Source: Laterigemmans sp052161645 (lineage in GTDB: Bacteria > Planctomycetota > Planctomycetia > Pirellulales > Pirellulaceae). From it: DNA of 64,000 nt. Each line of letters begins with the position of its first letter. Position 1 is the stretch's first letter. The stretch lies in the NCBI GenBank assembly GCA_052161645.1, contig CP197414.1; one strand, written 5' to 3'. A program made the position numbers and the translations under genes. This document shows, one piece after another, positions 33,864 to 43,758 of the stretch. A model generated the notes under the pieces. It searched no databases. It saw only the letters and a program-made list of their open reading frames with translations, and was not told where the DNA came from.

Positions 33864-36710
33864 CTATGGTTGATTCGAAATGCCCTTGATCAAATGAGCA
33901 ACGTCCCACATGCGTGTTGATCTTGCGTCACCGATGAGGAGCCAATGGCCACCTGGACTAAAAGTCGAAGTCTTTACATCACCATTATGTCCCGGCACCT
34001 GAACGTATTGCTTGCCAGGGTTTTCGCCAATTAACGACCATAGTCGCAGTTCTGCTGGCTGATTGGCGGGCAGACTTGCCCCAAAATCCGATTGGTGCCG
34101 TGTGACAAAGTAACGCCCGTCAGGACTAAGAACGCCGTACGAATTGGGGTGATCGATTGTGACTGGCTTTTGGAAGGGCGATTCTCGGCTGAGATCATAC
34201 AGCTTTGGCATGGACTTTCTGTCATTGCATACCAGCCACCGGCCATCTTCACTCTTTGAGAGCATACCGACCCATCTTGTTTCTCCCTCGAAAAGCTTAA
34301 TGGCCTGTTCCGGATCACCGACCGAATCGTTCGTCAAATCCCACAGATCTACCTTGTTTCCCGCACCCACATACAACCAGCGGTGGTCCTGGGTGAATCC
34401 GATGATGCGATAGTCCCGCCCATCGCGTGTAAGCTTCTTGGGAGCTAGGTCTGGTTTTGTCAAATCGTAGAGGGTCGCGTCTCCGTCATAGCTGGTTGAT
34501 ACAAGCCAGTGGCTATCGTCGCTAAAGTACAACTTGAGATGAAACGACATGGGGAAACTGATGTACCCACCTCCGGGGCCCATACCGCTTCGTTGCGAAG
34601 GCTTTGTCGCCTCGTCTTGGAATTCCCACACAACTAGCCTCTGTGCGTTCGAGGCTGTCACGTAACGACCGTCTTTACTAATGGCGAATGCGTCGAATTG
34701 TCCCCCTGTAATTGGTAGTTTCGTAACCTGTTGGCTTGGATCGTCATTACTGAGGCGGACATAGAGATTTCCAATAAGCAAGACCTTTTGGTTAGCGCTA
34801 AAGTTCACATTGCTAAATGATTCAATGGTCGGTAGGGTGAAAACTCGATCTTGCCCCGGCTCTTTTGCGCGCATGTCTACAAGGCAATTTCCCGCGACTA
34901 GCCAGTTACCATCGCTGCTGAAACTGACAGGAGTCAGGTTTTTGTTGGGTAGTATTCTGGAAGATGCCAAGGGCGCTTTATCGTTCAAATCGAGCAAACG
35001 GTTTCCGGCAACCAGCCAACGTCGTGATCGGTCGAAGACAAAAGGCTGCATCTGGCTGAGGTTTTGCGGCTCGTTGAGCGTTTCAAACTTGGATGTAGGA
35101 TCATCGGCTTTAAGATCCCAAAGTCGATTCGATTCTTTGGTTCGCGAGATATACCACGTGCCATTCCCAGAAAAATGATGCGACGTCACGTTTCCAGGAT
35201 GCTCAAATAGGAACTCGGGGTGTTCCTTTGTGAGCAGGTCTATTAGTCGAGGTTGCCCCTGGCCGCGCTGCCCGATCGATGCGAAAGCCCACCTACCGTC
35301 AGATGAAATTGATGGCGCAACCCGCACGTCGCTAGACACGAGATCATCGATGACCAACTCAGGCGGGTTGGTCGCAAGGTCCCAGATCATGCCCCTGCGT
35401 TCACGACCAAAGCTGGTCGACATATACCATCTTTCGCCACCGGCGAAGCTACCACGCCCCGCGTTGGGACTGTCTGAGATAAGCCAGGAACCCTCAATCG
35501 ATCCGACAGGCGGCAACGGCTCGGTAAACTCTTCCACAGCAGCAATCGAGAATGAACGAGGCTGCGACCATCTGCCAAATTCACCGGCTTCTGTCTTAAG
35601 TCGCACCTGCCAGTACCAACTAGAACGTTGGGAATCGTTGAGCTGGAAACCTCGCGCCGGGCGTAAGAGGATTTCACCACGTTCTTGAAGCGTATCAAAG
35701 TCGAGGCTCAGGCTTCGAGAAGGTGCGTATACCAAGACCTGTGCCATGCGGATCCCTGGTACAGGATTCCACTTAAGGGTCCACTCATGCCGCGAACGAT
35801 CCGGCAATTCCGCGTCCATCGCAGGACTCGTCAGCTCAATCGCAGGCAACCGCGGTTGCAACATGGCCATCTTGTGGGCTCCTTGAAGTGAACTAACGAA
35901 GCCGTCCGCTGACTGGTAGGATGCCAGCGATTTGACGACGTCGCTGAGCAAACGTTCGTCTCGATCGTCCACGGCATCCATTCCCATCGCAAGCACCATT
36001 CCATTGCTAAATTGCAACGAGCCCAATACGGGTTGGGTTGCATCTGGTGTTAGCGAAGCCAGACACTGAAAGTCACTTGGATGCTTCTCAACGATGCAGA
36101 ACGGGCCATAGCGCGTGCCAATAGAACGTGTCATTGCATGGTCGAGCGTCATGGCGATCTCAGCAGCCTGCGACTTCTTTGAAAACTGCAGGCCAAACTG
36201 CTCAGCAAGCACATCGTCGTAATGAGCACGACCAATGAGAATGCAGTGACCTCCCTTCTCGACTCGCTCCTTGTATGCCGACAGCTCTTCCATTGTGTAA
36301 GGGCTGATGCATTGCGTTCTAATGACAATGTCGTGCTGCTGCAGTACTTCAGCAGTCACGGTGGAGCCGGGAGGAGCTACTGTTACCAGGAATCCCTGCT
36401 GGCGAAGGAACAGAGGGGCTAGCCGGAGCTGATGCGGATTGCGGGGATCAATATCATCGCGGTGCTGCGACGCCCACCAATTCTCGCGAGCTTTACTGGC
36501 ATCAATCAGCACGCGTTCCTGATCGTAGCTTGGGCGGGCCGGACGCCAGTTATCCGCTACGACGTACATCGTGATATCCGATTTGGATCCTTCGAACTGC
36601 CATTCCCAACGTCTGGCCCAACCGAACGCAGTTGAGATCGACCGAACGGAGTTCTTTTGGGGCGACTTATACGCCTCTAGCGTCCGCCAACTGAAACCAC
36701 ATAACTGCAA
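33864..36710 (-). CDS. Large WD40/beta-propeller protein with GATase-like N-domain
   Basis: Up to 948 aa; ATG 36569 (MYVVADNWRPARP) is a likelier start, because the first 47 codons are encoded by a repeat that recurs at 39006-39065 in non-coding DNA. Residues about 55-250 (numbered from the longer start) resemble a DUF4350/GATase-like fold: RLAPLFLRQQGFLVTVAPPG, EELSAYKERVEKGGHCILIG. An Ig/Fn3-like segment follows (WTLKWNPVPGIRMAQVLVYA), then a WD40 propeller of about 550 residues with blades such as LRLWSLIGENPGK and TRMWDVAHLIK. No signal peptide or kinase domain. It lies after the collapsed kinase on the same strand and may once have been part of the same system. Confidence 0.75.
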   Translation of the reverse strand: MQLCGFSWRTLEAYKSPQKNSVRSISTAFGWARRWEWQFEGSKSDITMYVVADNWRPARPSYDQERVLIDASKARENWWASQHRDDIDPRNPHQLRLAPLFLRQQGFLVTVAPPGSTVTAEVLQQHDIVIRTQCISPYTMEELSAYKERVEKGGHCILIGRAHYDDVLAEQFGLQFSKKSQAAEIAMTLDHAMTRSIGTRYGPFCIVEKHPSDFQCLASLTPDATQPVLGSLQFSNGMVLAMGMDAVDDRDERLLSDVVKSLASYQSADGFVSSLQGAHKMAMLQPRLPAIELTSPAMDAELPDRSRHEWTLKWNPVPGIRMAQVLVYAPSRSLSLDFDTLQERGEILLRPARGFQLNDSQRSSWYWQVRLKTEAGEFGRWSQPRSFSIAAVEEFTEPLPPVGSIEGSWLISDSPNAGRGSFAGGERWYMSTSFGRERRGMIWDLATNPPELVIDDLVSSDVRVAPSISSDGRWAFASIGQRGQGQPRLIDLLTKEHPEFLFEHPGNVTSHHFSGNGTWYISRTKESNRLWDLKADDPTSKFETLNEPQNLSQMQPFVFDRSRRWLVAGNRLLDLNDKAPLASSRILPNKNLTPVSFSSDGNWLVAGNCLVDMRAKEPGQDRVFTLPTIESFSNVNFSANQKVLLIGNLYVRLSNDDPSQQVTKLPITGGQFDAFAISKDGRYVTASNAQRLVVWEFQDEATKPSQRSGMGPGGGYISFPMSFHLKLYFSDDSHWLVSTSYDGDATLYDLTKPDLAPKKLTRDGRDYRIIGFTQDHRWLYVGAGNKVDLWDLTNDSVGDPEQAIKLFEGETRWVGMLSKSEDGRWLVCNDRKSMPKLYDLSRESPFQKPVTIDHPNSYGVLSPDGRYFVTRHQSDFGASLPANQPAELRLWSLIGENPGKQYVQVPGHNGDVKTSTFSPGGHWLLIGDARSTRMWDVAHLIKGISNQP
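36617..36676 (+). repeat. 60-bp interspersed repeat, copy A
   Basis: Shares ACCGAACGCAGTT, CGGAGTT and GGCGACTTA in the same order and spacing with 39006-39065, about 78 percent identical by eye. It covers the putative 5' end of the large WD40 gene. Confidence 0.6.
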
Positions 36711-36737
36711 CCGGTACGCGTTGACTAAGGCATTATG

Positions 36738-37262
36738 TTATCGCTTTTGATTGAGTGTCGGCTCGTAAATTCTGACCTCACCGGACTCAGCGACCGTCCT
36801 AACTGCTCTGGTGGACTGGCAGACATCCATTGCGAAACTAATTGGAGTTGACCAATCGTACAAATCGTGCCCTTCTTCGGCATCCATCACATGCATGCGG
36901 TCTTTCGACAGGACGAATAGTCGACGGCCACTTTGCGAGAAGGCGATACTCGACAAACCACTTGCGCCAAGTGGGCGACGGAAGATTCGCCGCCTGGAAC
37001 CCATATCAAAAACCGACACACGATGGGAGTATTCAGCCACAGCACATCGTGTCGAATCTGGCGAGAACGTGATCGCTTTCGGCATTTCTCGAAGCGACAA
37101 TGTCCAGAGTGGTTCTCTCGTGCTCACATCAAACAGCAGCACGTTCGGCGCGTAGTTTCCTGCTGCCAAAACTGAGCCATCATTCGAGATTGCCAATGCT
37201 CTTATCGGACTACCGCCTGCGACTCGGATCCGATTTTCCATTTGGCCGTCCGACGAATCCAA
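36738..37262 (-). pseudogene. WD40 propeller fragment of a collapsed kinase gene
   Basis: 174 codons of WD40-type repeats (ALAISNDGSVLAAGNY, AITFSPDSTRCAVAEYSHRV) ending EVRIYEPTLNQKR. The open frame extends upstream as WLSPDGKQLFVGDPEGS, overlapping the end of the kinase in a different frame. This is a piece of the C-terminal sensor of a kinase whose middle has been deleted. Confidence 0.6.
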
Positions 37263-37284
37263 GATCAGAATGCTGCCCTCCGGA

Positions 37285-38448
37285 TCACCGACAAAAAGCT
37301 GTTTTCCGTCGGGGCTGAGCCAATCCCGCGGCAGTCTCGTAACGGCGAGAACGTTCTTTCTCGAGGCTCTTCATCACGATCCAGTCAAGGTCGCCGGAGA
37401 GTGATCGTCCAAGATGTCTTGCTTCGATGCTTCGCTGCGCTGCGATGCTCGGCAGACTATCACTCTGGCTCAGTCGCATGCTCGGACGCGGTGGTTCGAC
37501 CTCTTTGATCAAACGCAACACCTCGTCGTACGCGGCTGCGCGGAGCTGTTCTCGCTCCAAAGGCGTCGTTCCGGTCAGCAGCTCGTACAGCACAACTCCG
37601 AGTGAGTAGATATCGGTCCGTGTGTCGACGTCCAGGTTGTTGTACTCCGCTTGTTCGGGAGACATGTACAGTGGCGTGCCCACCATCGCGCCATGACTGG
37701 TGTACACCGAGTGCTCCGTCAGTGGTTGGTGCATTGCCTTGGCCAAGCCAAAGTCGATTACTTTGCAGACTGGCTTGCCGTCGTAGAGGCAAACCAGGAT
37801 GTTGGTCGGCTTGAGATCCCGGTGCACGATGCCTTTTTGATGGGCGTGCTGGATGGCCTGACAGATCGGCATAAAGAGTTCCAATCGTTGCTTGACTGAA
37901 AGCCGTGCTCGATCGCAATAGTCGGTCAGGGGGATGCCTTTGACGTACTCCATCACGAAGTACGGTCTGCCTTGATCCGTCATGCCGCCGTCGAAGACTT
38001 TGGCAATGTTGGGGTGGTCCATCATCGCGAGCGCCTGCCGTTCGGCTTCGAATCGGGCGATCACCTGTCGGCTGTCCATGCCGGCTTTGATCAGTTTGAT
38101 CGCCACCTTGCGTTTGACGGGTGTCGATTGAGTGGCCAGCCATACCGCGCCCATGCCTCCTTCACCGATTCGCTCACGAAGCGTGTATTTGCCTCCCAGC
38201 ACAGCCCCGACATCGCTGTGAACCGTCTCCTTTGTGGCCCGCGCTGGATCTAGCTTGGAGTAATCCGCGAGAATGTCATGTAGCTCGGTCGGATCGATCG
38301 CGGCGGATTTGCCAGATAAATGTGCTTGGAGGAGGTCTTCCATGCGGGAACGAAGCTGCGGATTCCCCCTACAATGCTGTTCAAGCAGGGCGTCGCGTTC
38401 GGACTCGCTTGCGTTGACGATGAGATCAAAAAGGGTTTCTTCGTTCAT
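37285..38448 (-). pseudogene. Ser/Thr protein kinase, truncated after the kinase domain
   Basis: 387 aa, ATG with GGAGG upstream. The kinase core is complete: IGEGGMGAVWLATQ, VAIKLIKAGMD, HRDLKPTNILV, VIDFGLAKA, MSPEQAEYNNLDVDTRTD. The chain breaks at RRYETAAG, where relatives continue into the membrane helix, and reads out of frame into a WD40 blade (LAQPRRKTAFCR). A deletion of the juxtamembrane, membrane and early propeller segments with frame loss explains this. It might still produce a soluble kinase; no sigma factor is adjacent. Confidence 0.8.
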
Positions 38449-38863
38449 ATTCTTGCCTCCACCAGAGACAGCGAGAATTTCGGGTGAGCGACGTCAAAAA
38501 TTTACGGAACTTGCCCATGAGACAGCCGACCAGGGCTCTAACTTGACATTTTCGGCGGGTTTTAGACACCGCGATCGGCGGCTTGCCCATCTTGATCGAG
38601 GATTAATGATTAGGTGCCGATCTAAACTCGTCTAGCCAAAGCAGCGTTTAGGGCGTCGAGATTGCGTTCATCGGTAACGCAGGCCCGATGAATCGTATGC
38701 AACGAACCCAGCAAGCGCTGGGACTCCGCCCTAAGCTCCTTCGAGCTCCAGCGATCTTCGTGGTTTTGGTTGTATCGACCGAACGGACTTCGTTCCAGTT
38801 GAAACTCGCGTCGTTGTCCACAAGAGCCGGACACCGACGCACCGCAACAGCCTCACCGAAAGC

Positions 38864-38928
38864 GCTCCGGTTTCATCGACCGGAGCCAAGAGGGACTAGC
38901 CCTCGCCGAAGTCGGCCGCCGGTGCAGG
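38864..38928 (+). repeat. Interspersed palindromic repeat, copy 5 (full length)
   Basis: Hairpin GCTCCGGT-N7-ACCGGAGC identical to copy 1 over 23 bp, then a less conserved 30-bp middle and CGCCGGTGCAGG at the end. Confidence 0.7.
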
Positions 38929-39005
38929 CTGGCGGAGTGCCCGAACTCGCGTCGGTCTCCGCCACCTCCTGAAGTTCGGGGATCGCCCAAAATGCTGAGG
39001 TTGGT

Positions 39006-39065
39006 CCGACCGAACGCAGTTAAGAGCGACGGCGCGGAGTTGCTTTATGGCGACTTACATGCCGT
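39006..39065 (+). repeat. 60-bp interspersed repeat, copy B
   Basis: Counterpart of 36617-36676; non-coding here, about 540 bp upstream of the module 3 kinase. Confidence 0.6.
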
Positions 39066-39604
39066 CAACTTACCCGATTCGGAAAACACGCTCGGGAATT
39101 GAAAGCGTGTGTCCGCCTGAATACCTTTACAGGGCATCCGATGCGCCCAGCAGTGCACGCCACCCACGCGAGCAAGGTCGATTGGTGGCTCGGCGCGGCC
39201 CTTCGGAAACCGTTGCTGTCGCAACGAGGACCCTGCCATCATCAGAAGCAACGCGGCAGTGCACTTTTGTTTCCTTCAGCACTAAGATCCACGTCTGCAT
39301 CGCTCCCATTCCCCACTGAAGCCGAAGAGTGCCGTTTCCGTGGTCTGTCTCGTCGCAATGCCCGCCGCGATTAACGCGTGTTGACGTAGCGAGTGCATCG
39401 CTTAGTATTCGCTCGCACGCTGCTTAGTGACGAACATGGACGTCGAATCCGCCATTAATGACGAAGTTTTTGCAATTGGTTGGGCAACGTTCGTGAAGCA
39501 CTTCGGGTCGTGGTGCCCAAATCCGAACGTATCCGCTGACTTTTTCTTGGATTCTCTGATGGGATTTGACTAAAAAGATCGCACTATGGATTGGAGAGCA
39601 AAAC

Positions 39605-42600
39605 ATGTCGAAGAAATTCCCAAACGAATCATCCGTCTTTGAGTCCGCAAAAAACATCTGTGATGAATCAGAGCGAGAATCCTATTTACGTCGCGTCTGC
39701 GGTAACGACGGTGCCTTTCTGGCTCACATTCGTGCACTCTTGGCAGCGGACGGTGACCAGGTTGACCTCTTGGATCAGACCTGTGCAGCCTTCTTGACGC
39801 CAACGGACGCGAGGGATCCTATCAAGGCATCACCTGGTACAAAAATCGATTCGTACAAGTTGCTTCAGCAGATTGGCGAAGGCGGAATGGGCGTCGTCTT
39901 CATGGCTGAGCAATTTAAGCCTGTCGAACGGCGTGTCGCGCTGAAAATAATCAGGCCCGGGATGGATTCCAGATCTGTCATCGCTCGATTTGAAGCAGAG
40001 CGTCAGGCATTGGCGATGATGGATCATCCCAATATCGCTCGCGTGCTGGATGCTGGCACAAGCCAATGGGGGCAACCCTATTTTGTGATGGAGTTGGTCA
40101 GGGGAGTCCCCATCACTCAATACTGTGACGAACATCGGCTTTCCCCTCGCGAGCGACTAAAGTTGTTTGTGCCGGTGTGCCAAGCCATCCAGCACGCTCA
40201 CCAAAAAGGAATCATTCATCGCGACATTAAGCCGTCCAACGTTCTCGTCGCCGAGTACGACGATCACGCAGTGCCAAAGGTGATTGATTTTGGTGTCGCC
40301 AAGGCAACTCAAAGTCGACTAACGGAAAAGACATTGTTCACGGCCTTCGGTCAGATAGTCGGCACGTTGGACTACATGAGTCCCGAACAAACGAAACTCA
40401 ATCAATTGGACATTGATACTCGCAGCGATATTTACTCGTTAGGTGTGCTGCTCTATGAACTCCTCACCGGGTGCACGCCGTTCGATCGCCAACGGCTTCG
40501 CAATGTGGCGTTGGGCGAAGTCATGCGGATCATTCAAGAAGAAGAACCACCTCGACCGAGTCTTCGAGCGAGCAGCAGTCAAACGCTTCCCGCAATCGCC
40601 ACAAGTCGTCACGTCCAGCCGCACGAGTTGACACGCGAGTTAAATGGCGACCTGGACTGGGTCGTGATGAAGGCACTGGAGAAGGATCGCACTCGGCGCT
40701 ACGAAACATCCAACGGATTCGCCAAGGATATCGATCGATACTTGAAAGATGAAGCCGTTGCGGCGCGACCACCGTCCAGGACGTACTTGCTTCGGAAACT
40801 GGTTCGACGACACAAAGGTCCTGTCACAGCGGCTTGCATGATCCTGGCGGCCTTGACGATCGGCGGGATCGTGGCGACCTACCAGGCAGTCGTCATTTCG
40901 AACACACTCAAGAGCGAACAAGCAACACTAGCCGAACTAGGAATTTCACAACAGGAAACACAACAGGCACTGACCGAATCAAGAGAGGCCAACGCCCAAA
41001 AACAACATCTCCTCGATTCGCAGTCGCTGATCCTGGCGTTTGATGCGTTTAACAGTGGCGACCTCGAGCGATCAACTCAGCTGCTCGATCGATTGCACCC
41101 TCAACTTGGCTCGGCAATGGAAATTCCATGGAGATTTCTAAAAAAGCGGATTGAAGAATTACAGCCTAAGCAAATTGATCTCGGTCTTGATGTGACAGAT
41201 TGGCAAATCACTGCCGATGGAACGGTCGCTTTCGCAGGATTGGACAATGGTGTGCTTGTAACGCAATCCGTGGCAGACGGACGTCGTCGGGTCCACCCGC
41301 TGCAAAGCGTTGGTGAAAAAAGTGACTCCATTCGCGGAGTCTTGCTGTCCGGCGACGAGCGTCATTTGCTCGTTGCACACGGAATACAAGATGGTCCGCA
41401 CGTTATCGAAGCGTTTGAACGCGATCCGAGTGATCCCCTTACCTTGACGGGCACCGGGATCGTGGTGAGGCATCCTAACCCTGTCCGTTCGATGCAGGCG
41501 ATTGGCGACAGTGGTAGAATCGTGAGCAGCGACAAAGGTGGGAACCTATTGATCTGGGATTTGACGACCGGAGCGGTATCCAAAAACGTAGAAATGCAGG
41601 TAGGTGAACCAACTGTTGCCTGCTCCAGTGATGGTAATGTGATCGCAGTCGCTGGTTATGATGACTCGAATCAGGTCCAATTCCTCACTACTAATGGCGC
41701 GCCCTCCGAGATTCAGACGATTGATCTGAAGAATCGCGTTTCGGGCATCGATTTTCATCCGACCGACTCTTCTTCTTTCGTAGTGGTCGGCTATTTTGGA
41801 GTCGAGCAGTGGCGAATCGTTGACCAGGAAGCCCGTTTCTTGCGACGACCTTCGTGGCAACGGAAAGGTTTCGTTGCCTACAATGTTACGGGTGATAAAT
41901 TCGCCGTTTGGGCTGCAGACAGCGCAACCACGCGGGTCTTTGACACCGAGAGCGGAGATGAAATATGTAGTTTTTACGAAAGCAAGTTCTTTCCCGGCAC
42001 GCCCAAACGTATCGCCCTCATCGGCAAAAATGTTCTCCGTAGTTCCAAGCATGGCCTTCGGCAGTGGTCTCTGCCCAGGCATGGGTTAGACTCGGTGAAG
42101 ACAAATACTGGCTGGTATTCCGACTTTGGATTTGGAAAAAGCTGTGGCCTGATCTCGTTCCGCAGCGATGAGGAAGATGTCTGCGTTTGGGATCCACAGC
42201 AAGAAACGCAAACGATGCTGCACGTACCAAACGGCGAGACGCGAAAAAGTGGTTATGCCATTTCGAAAAATGGCGACCGCGTGGCGGCAGTGTACCAACC
42301 GACCGACGATTCAACTTGCCGGATTGCAGTGTGGGAGTTGCCGTCGGAGCGGCTCTTGGCGACGCTGCTTGGAAATAACGATAAATCCACTCTCTCATCA
42401 CTTGCTTTTTCGCCTACCAATGACAATTTGCTTATCAGTTCAGACGGCCGATCGGGAGTGAGCATGCATGATATTCAAGGCCTCCAGACAAGGGAAATCA
42501 TTGGTTCAATAGAGGCTGGGTCAAGGTTGTCGTGCGAGTTCTCGGCAAGTGGTGACTACTTGCTGATCGGTGCGAATATCTGGTCAGGGAAAAGAGAACT

Positions 42601-43009
42601 GCGAAGAAATGCAATGCTCTATCGCGTTCGGGGATTCGATACAGAATTGGTTGCGGAGATCCCGACCGAGTACAACTATCGCGCTACAATCAACAACGCC
42701 GAAACGATGATAGCGATCATCGAAATCGATAGCACCGAGGTTCGATTGTGGGACATGCGCACCAAGACATTCCTTGATCCACTTCCGTTCGCGGGCACCC
42801 GTTTAATGTCGATTGCTTTTTCACCCAACGATGAGTGCCTTGTAGGAACCACGCCATCGGGTGAGCTGAAGTTCCTTGACTATCACAAGCGAGAAGAACT
42901 GGGGACATTCAGGGTAAACCGACCGCTGCGGCATGTACGGATGCAAAACGGATTCCCTAGAATTGTCGCTTCCTCGATGGACGGCCACATCATGCAATGG
43001 GAGTATTGA
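39605..43009 (+). CDS. Membrane Ser/Thr protein kinase with WD40-like propeller, module 3
   Basis: 1134 aa from ATG 39605 (GGAGAG upstream; MSKKFPNESSVFESAKN). Kinase domain about 84-350 with IGEGGMGVVFMAEQ, VALKIIRPGMD, HRDIKPSNVLV and VIDFGVAKA. Membrane helix about 405-428 (AACMILAALTIGGIVATYQAV). The C-terminal 620 residues form a divergent WD40 propeller (LLIWDLTTGAV, VRLWDMRTKTF). Unlike modules 1 and 2, the sigma factor follows the kinase, with only 3 bp between stop and start, so the two are co-translated. Confidence 0.93.
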   Translation: MSKKFPNESSVFESAKNICDESERESYLRRVCGNDGAFLAHIRALLAADGDQVDLLDQTCAAFLTPTDARDPIKASPGTKIDSYKLLQQIGEGGMGVVFMAEQFKPVERRVALKIIRPGMDSRSVIARFEAERQALAMMDHPNIARVLDAGTSQWGQPYFVMELVRGVPITQYCDEHRLSPRERLKLFVPVCQAIQHAHQKGIIHRDIKPSNVLVAEYDDHAVPKVIDFGVAKATQSRLTEKTLFTAFGQIVGTLDYMSPEQTKLNQLDIDTRSDIYSLGVLLYELLTGCTPFDRQRLRNVALGEVMRIIQEEEPPRPSLRASSSQTLPAIATSRHVQPHELTRELNGDLDWVVMKALEKDRTRRYETSNGFAKDIDRYLKDEAVAARPPSRTYLLRKLVRRHKGPVTAACMILAALTIGGIVATYQAVVISNTLKSEQATLAELGISQQETQQALTESREANAQKQHLLDSQSLILAFDAFNSGDLERSTQLLDRLHPQLGSAMEIPWRFLKKRIEELQPKQIDLGLDVTDWQITADGTVAFAGLDNGVLVTQSVADGRRRVHPLQSVGEKSDSIRGVLLSGDERHLLVAHGIQDGPHVIEAFERDPSDPLTLTGTGIVVRHPNPVRSMQAIGDSGRIVSSDKGGNLLIWDLTTGAVSKNVEMQVGEPTVACSSDGNVIAVAGYDDSNQVQFLTTNGAPSEIQTIDLKNRVSGIDFHPTDSSSFVVVGYFGVEQWRIVDQEARFLRRPSWQRKGFVAYNVTGDKFAVWAADSATTRVFDTESGDEICSFYESKFFPGTPKRIALIGKNVLRSSKHGLRQWSLPRHGLDSVKTNTGWYSDFGFGKSCGLISFRSDEEDVCVWDPQQETQTMLHVPNGETRKSGYAISKNGDRVAAVYQPTDDSTCRIAVWELPSERLLATLLGNNDKSTLSSLAFSPTNDNLLISSDGRSGVSMHDIQGLQTREIIGSIEAGSRLSCEFSASGDYLLIGANIWSGKRELRRNAMLYRVRGFDTELVAEIPTEYNYRATINNAETMIAIIEIDSTEVRLWDMRTKTFLDPLPFAGTRLMSIAFSPNDECLVGTTPSGELKFLDYHKREELGTFRVNRPLRHVRMQNGFPRIVASSMDGHIMQWEY

Positions 43010-43012
43010 ACG

Positions 43013-43591
43013 GTGACGGACGTAACACGATTGTTAAGAGCCGTCGACGAGGGTGACCAAAAGGCCGCAGAGGAGTTGCTGCCCGTCGTCTACAACGAAC
43101 TACGTCGCTTGGCTCAGTCGAGGCTATCGAGCGAAAAGACTGGGCAAACGCTGCAAGCAACCGACTTGGTCCATGAAGCATACCAGCGTCTCGTTGGTAA
43201 TGATGGCGACGAAGCGAAGTGGAATGGCACGGGCCATTTCTTTGGTGCCGCCGCCGAAGCGATGCGTCGAATTCTGATCGAAAGTGCGCGTGCCAAAGCC
43301 GCGATCAAACGTGGCGGTGATCGGCAACGTGTCAAACTTCAGGCGGAAATCGAGCCCCCAGCAGCCCAACGTCCCGAACGGCTTTTGGAATTGGATGATG
43401 CATTAAGACAATTCGAGCAATATGATGCAGAAAAGGCAAAGGTTGTTAAGCTGCGATTCTTTGCGGGCCTAACGAGTTCCCAGACCGCTAAGGCCCTGGG
43501 TGTTTCAGTCGCCACGGTCGAACGCAACTGGGCTTATGCTCGAGCTTGGCTGAAGACCACGATGGATCGTGACGCCAACAGCGAAGCATAA
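43013..43591 (+). CDS. ECF-type sigma factor (TIGR02999-like), module 3
   Basis: 192 aa from GTG 43013. Strings LLPVVYNELRRLAQSRLSSE, DLVHEAYQRLVG, GHFFGAAAEAMRRILIESAR and region 4 GLTSSQTAKALGVSVATVER define the same subfamily as modules 1 and 2. It starts 3 bp after the kinase stop and therefore depends on kinase transcription. Confidence 0.92.
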   Translation: MTDVTRLLRAVDEGDQKAAEELLPVVYNELRRLAQSRLSSEKTGQTLQATDLVHEAYQRLVGNDGDEAKWNGTGHFFGAAAEAMRRILIESARAKAAIKRGGDRQRVKLQAEIEPPAAQRPERLLELDDALRQFEQYDAEKAKVVKLRFFAGLTSSQTAKALGVSVATVERNWAYARAWLKTTMDRDANSEA

Positions 43592-43758
43592 CGCGTTTCC
43601 CAACCCTACCAAACTCCGTTACATTTGTCGATCAGGCGGGGCAGGCAAATCACGCTCTGCCACGACCGCGGAGAGGAAGTCGGTGACGATTACCGATTGG
43701 TCGACCCAGAGCTGCTGAGGGCGATGTTGAAGTCCGGTGAACTTATTGGCGAGAAAAA

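Larger units (their letters stand above)
38449..39604. other. Divergent intergenic region rich in repeats
   Basis: No gene recognised. It holds the full-length REP-like repeat (38864-38928) and copy B of the 60-bp repeat (39006-39065). It also serves as the upstream region of the collapsed kinase (minus) and the module 3 kinase (plus). A minus-strand frame at 38622-38834 (RWSSKELRAESQRLLGSLHT) might be a gene fragment, but I cannot support it. Confidence 0.55.

Noticed and set aside
38622..38834. 70-codon minus-strand frame in the kinase intergenic region
   Set aside because: Plausible composition in part, but no homology pattern and surrounded by repeats.
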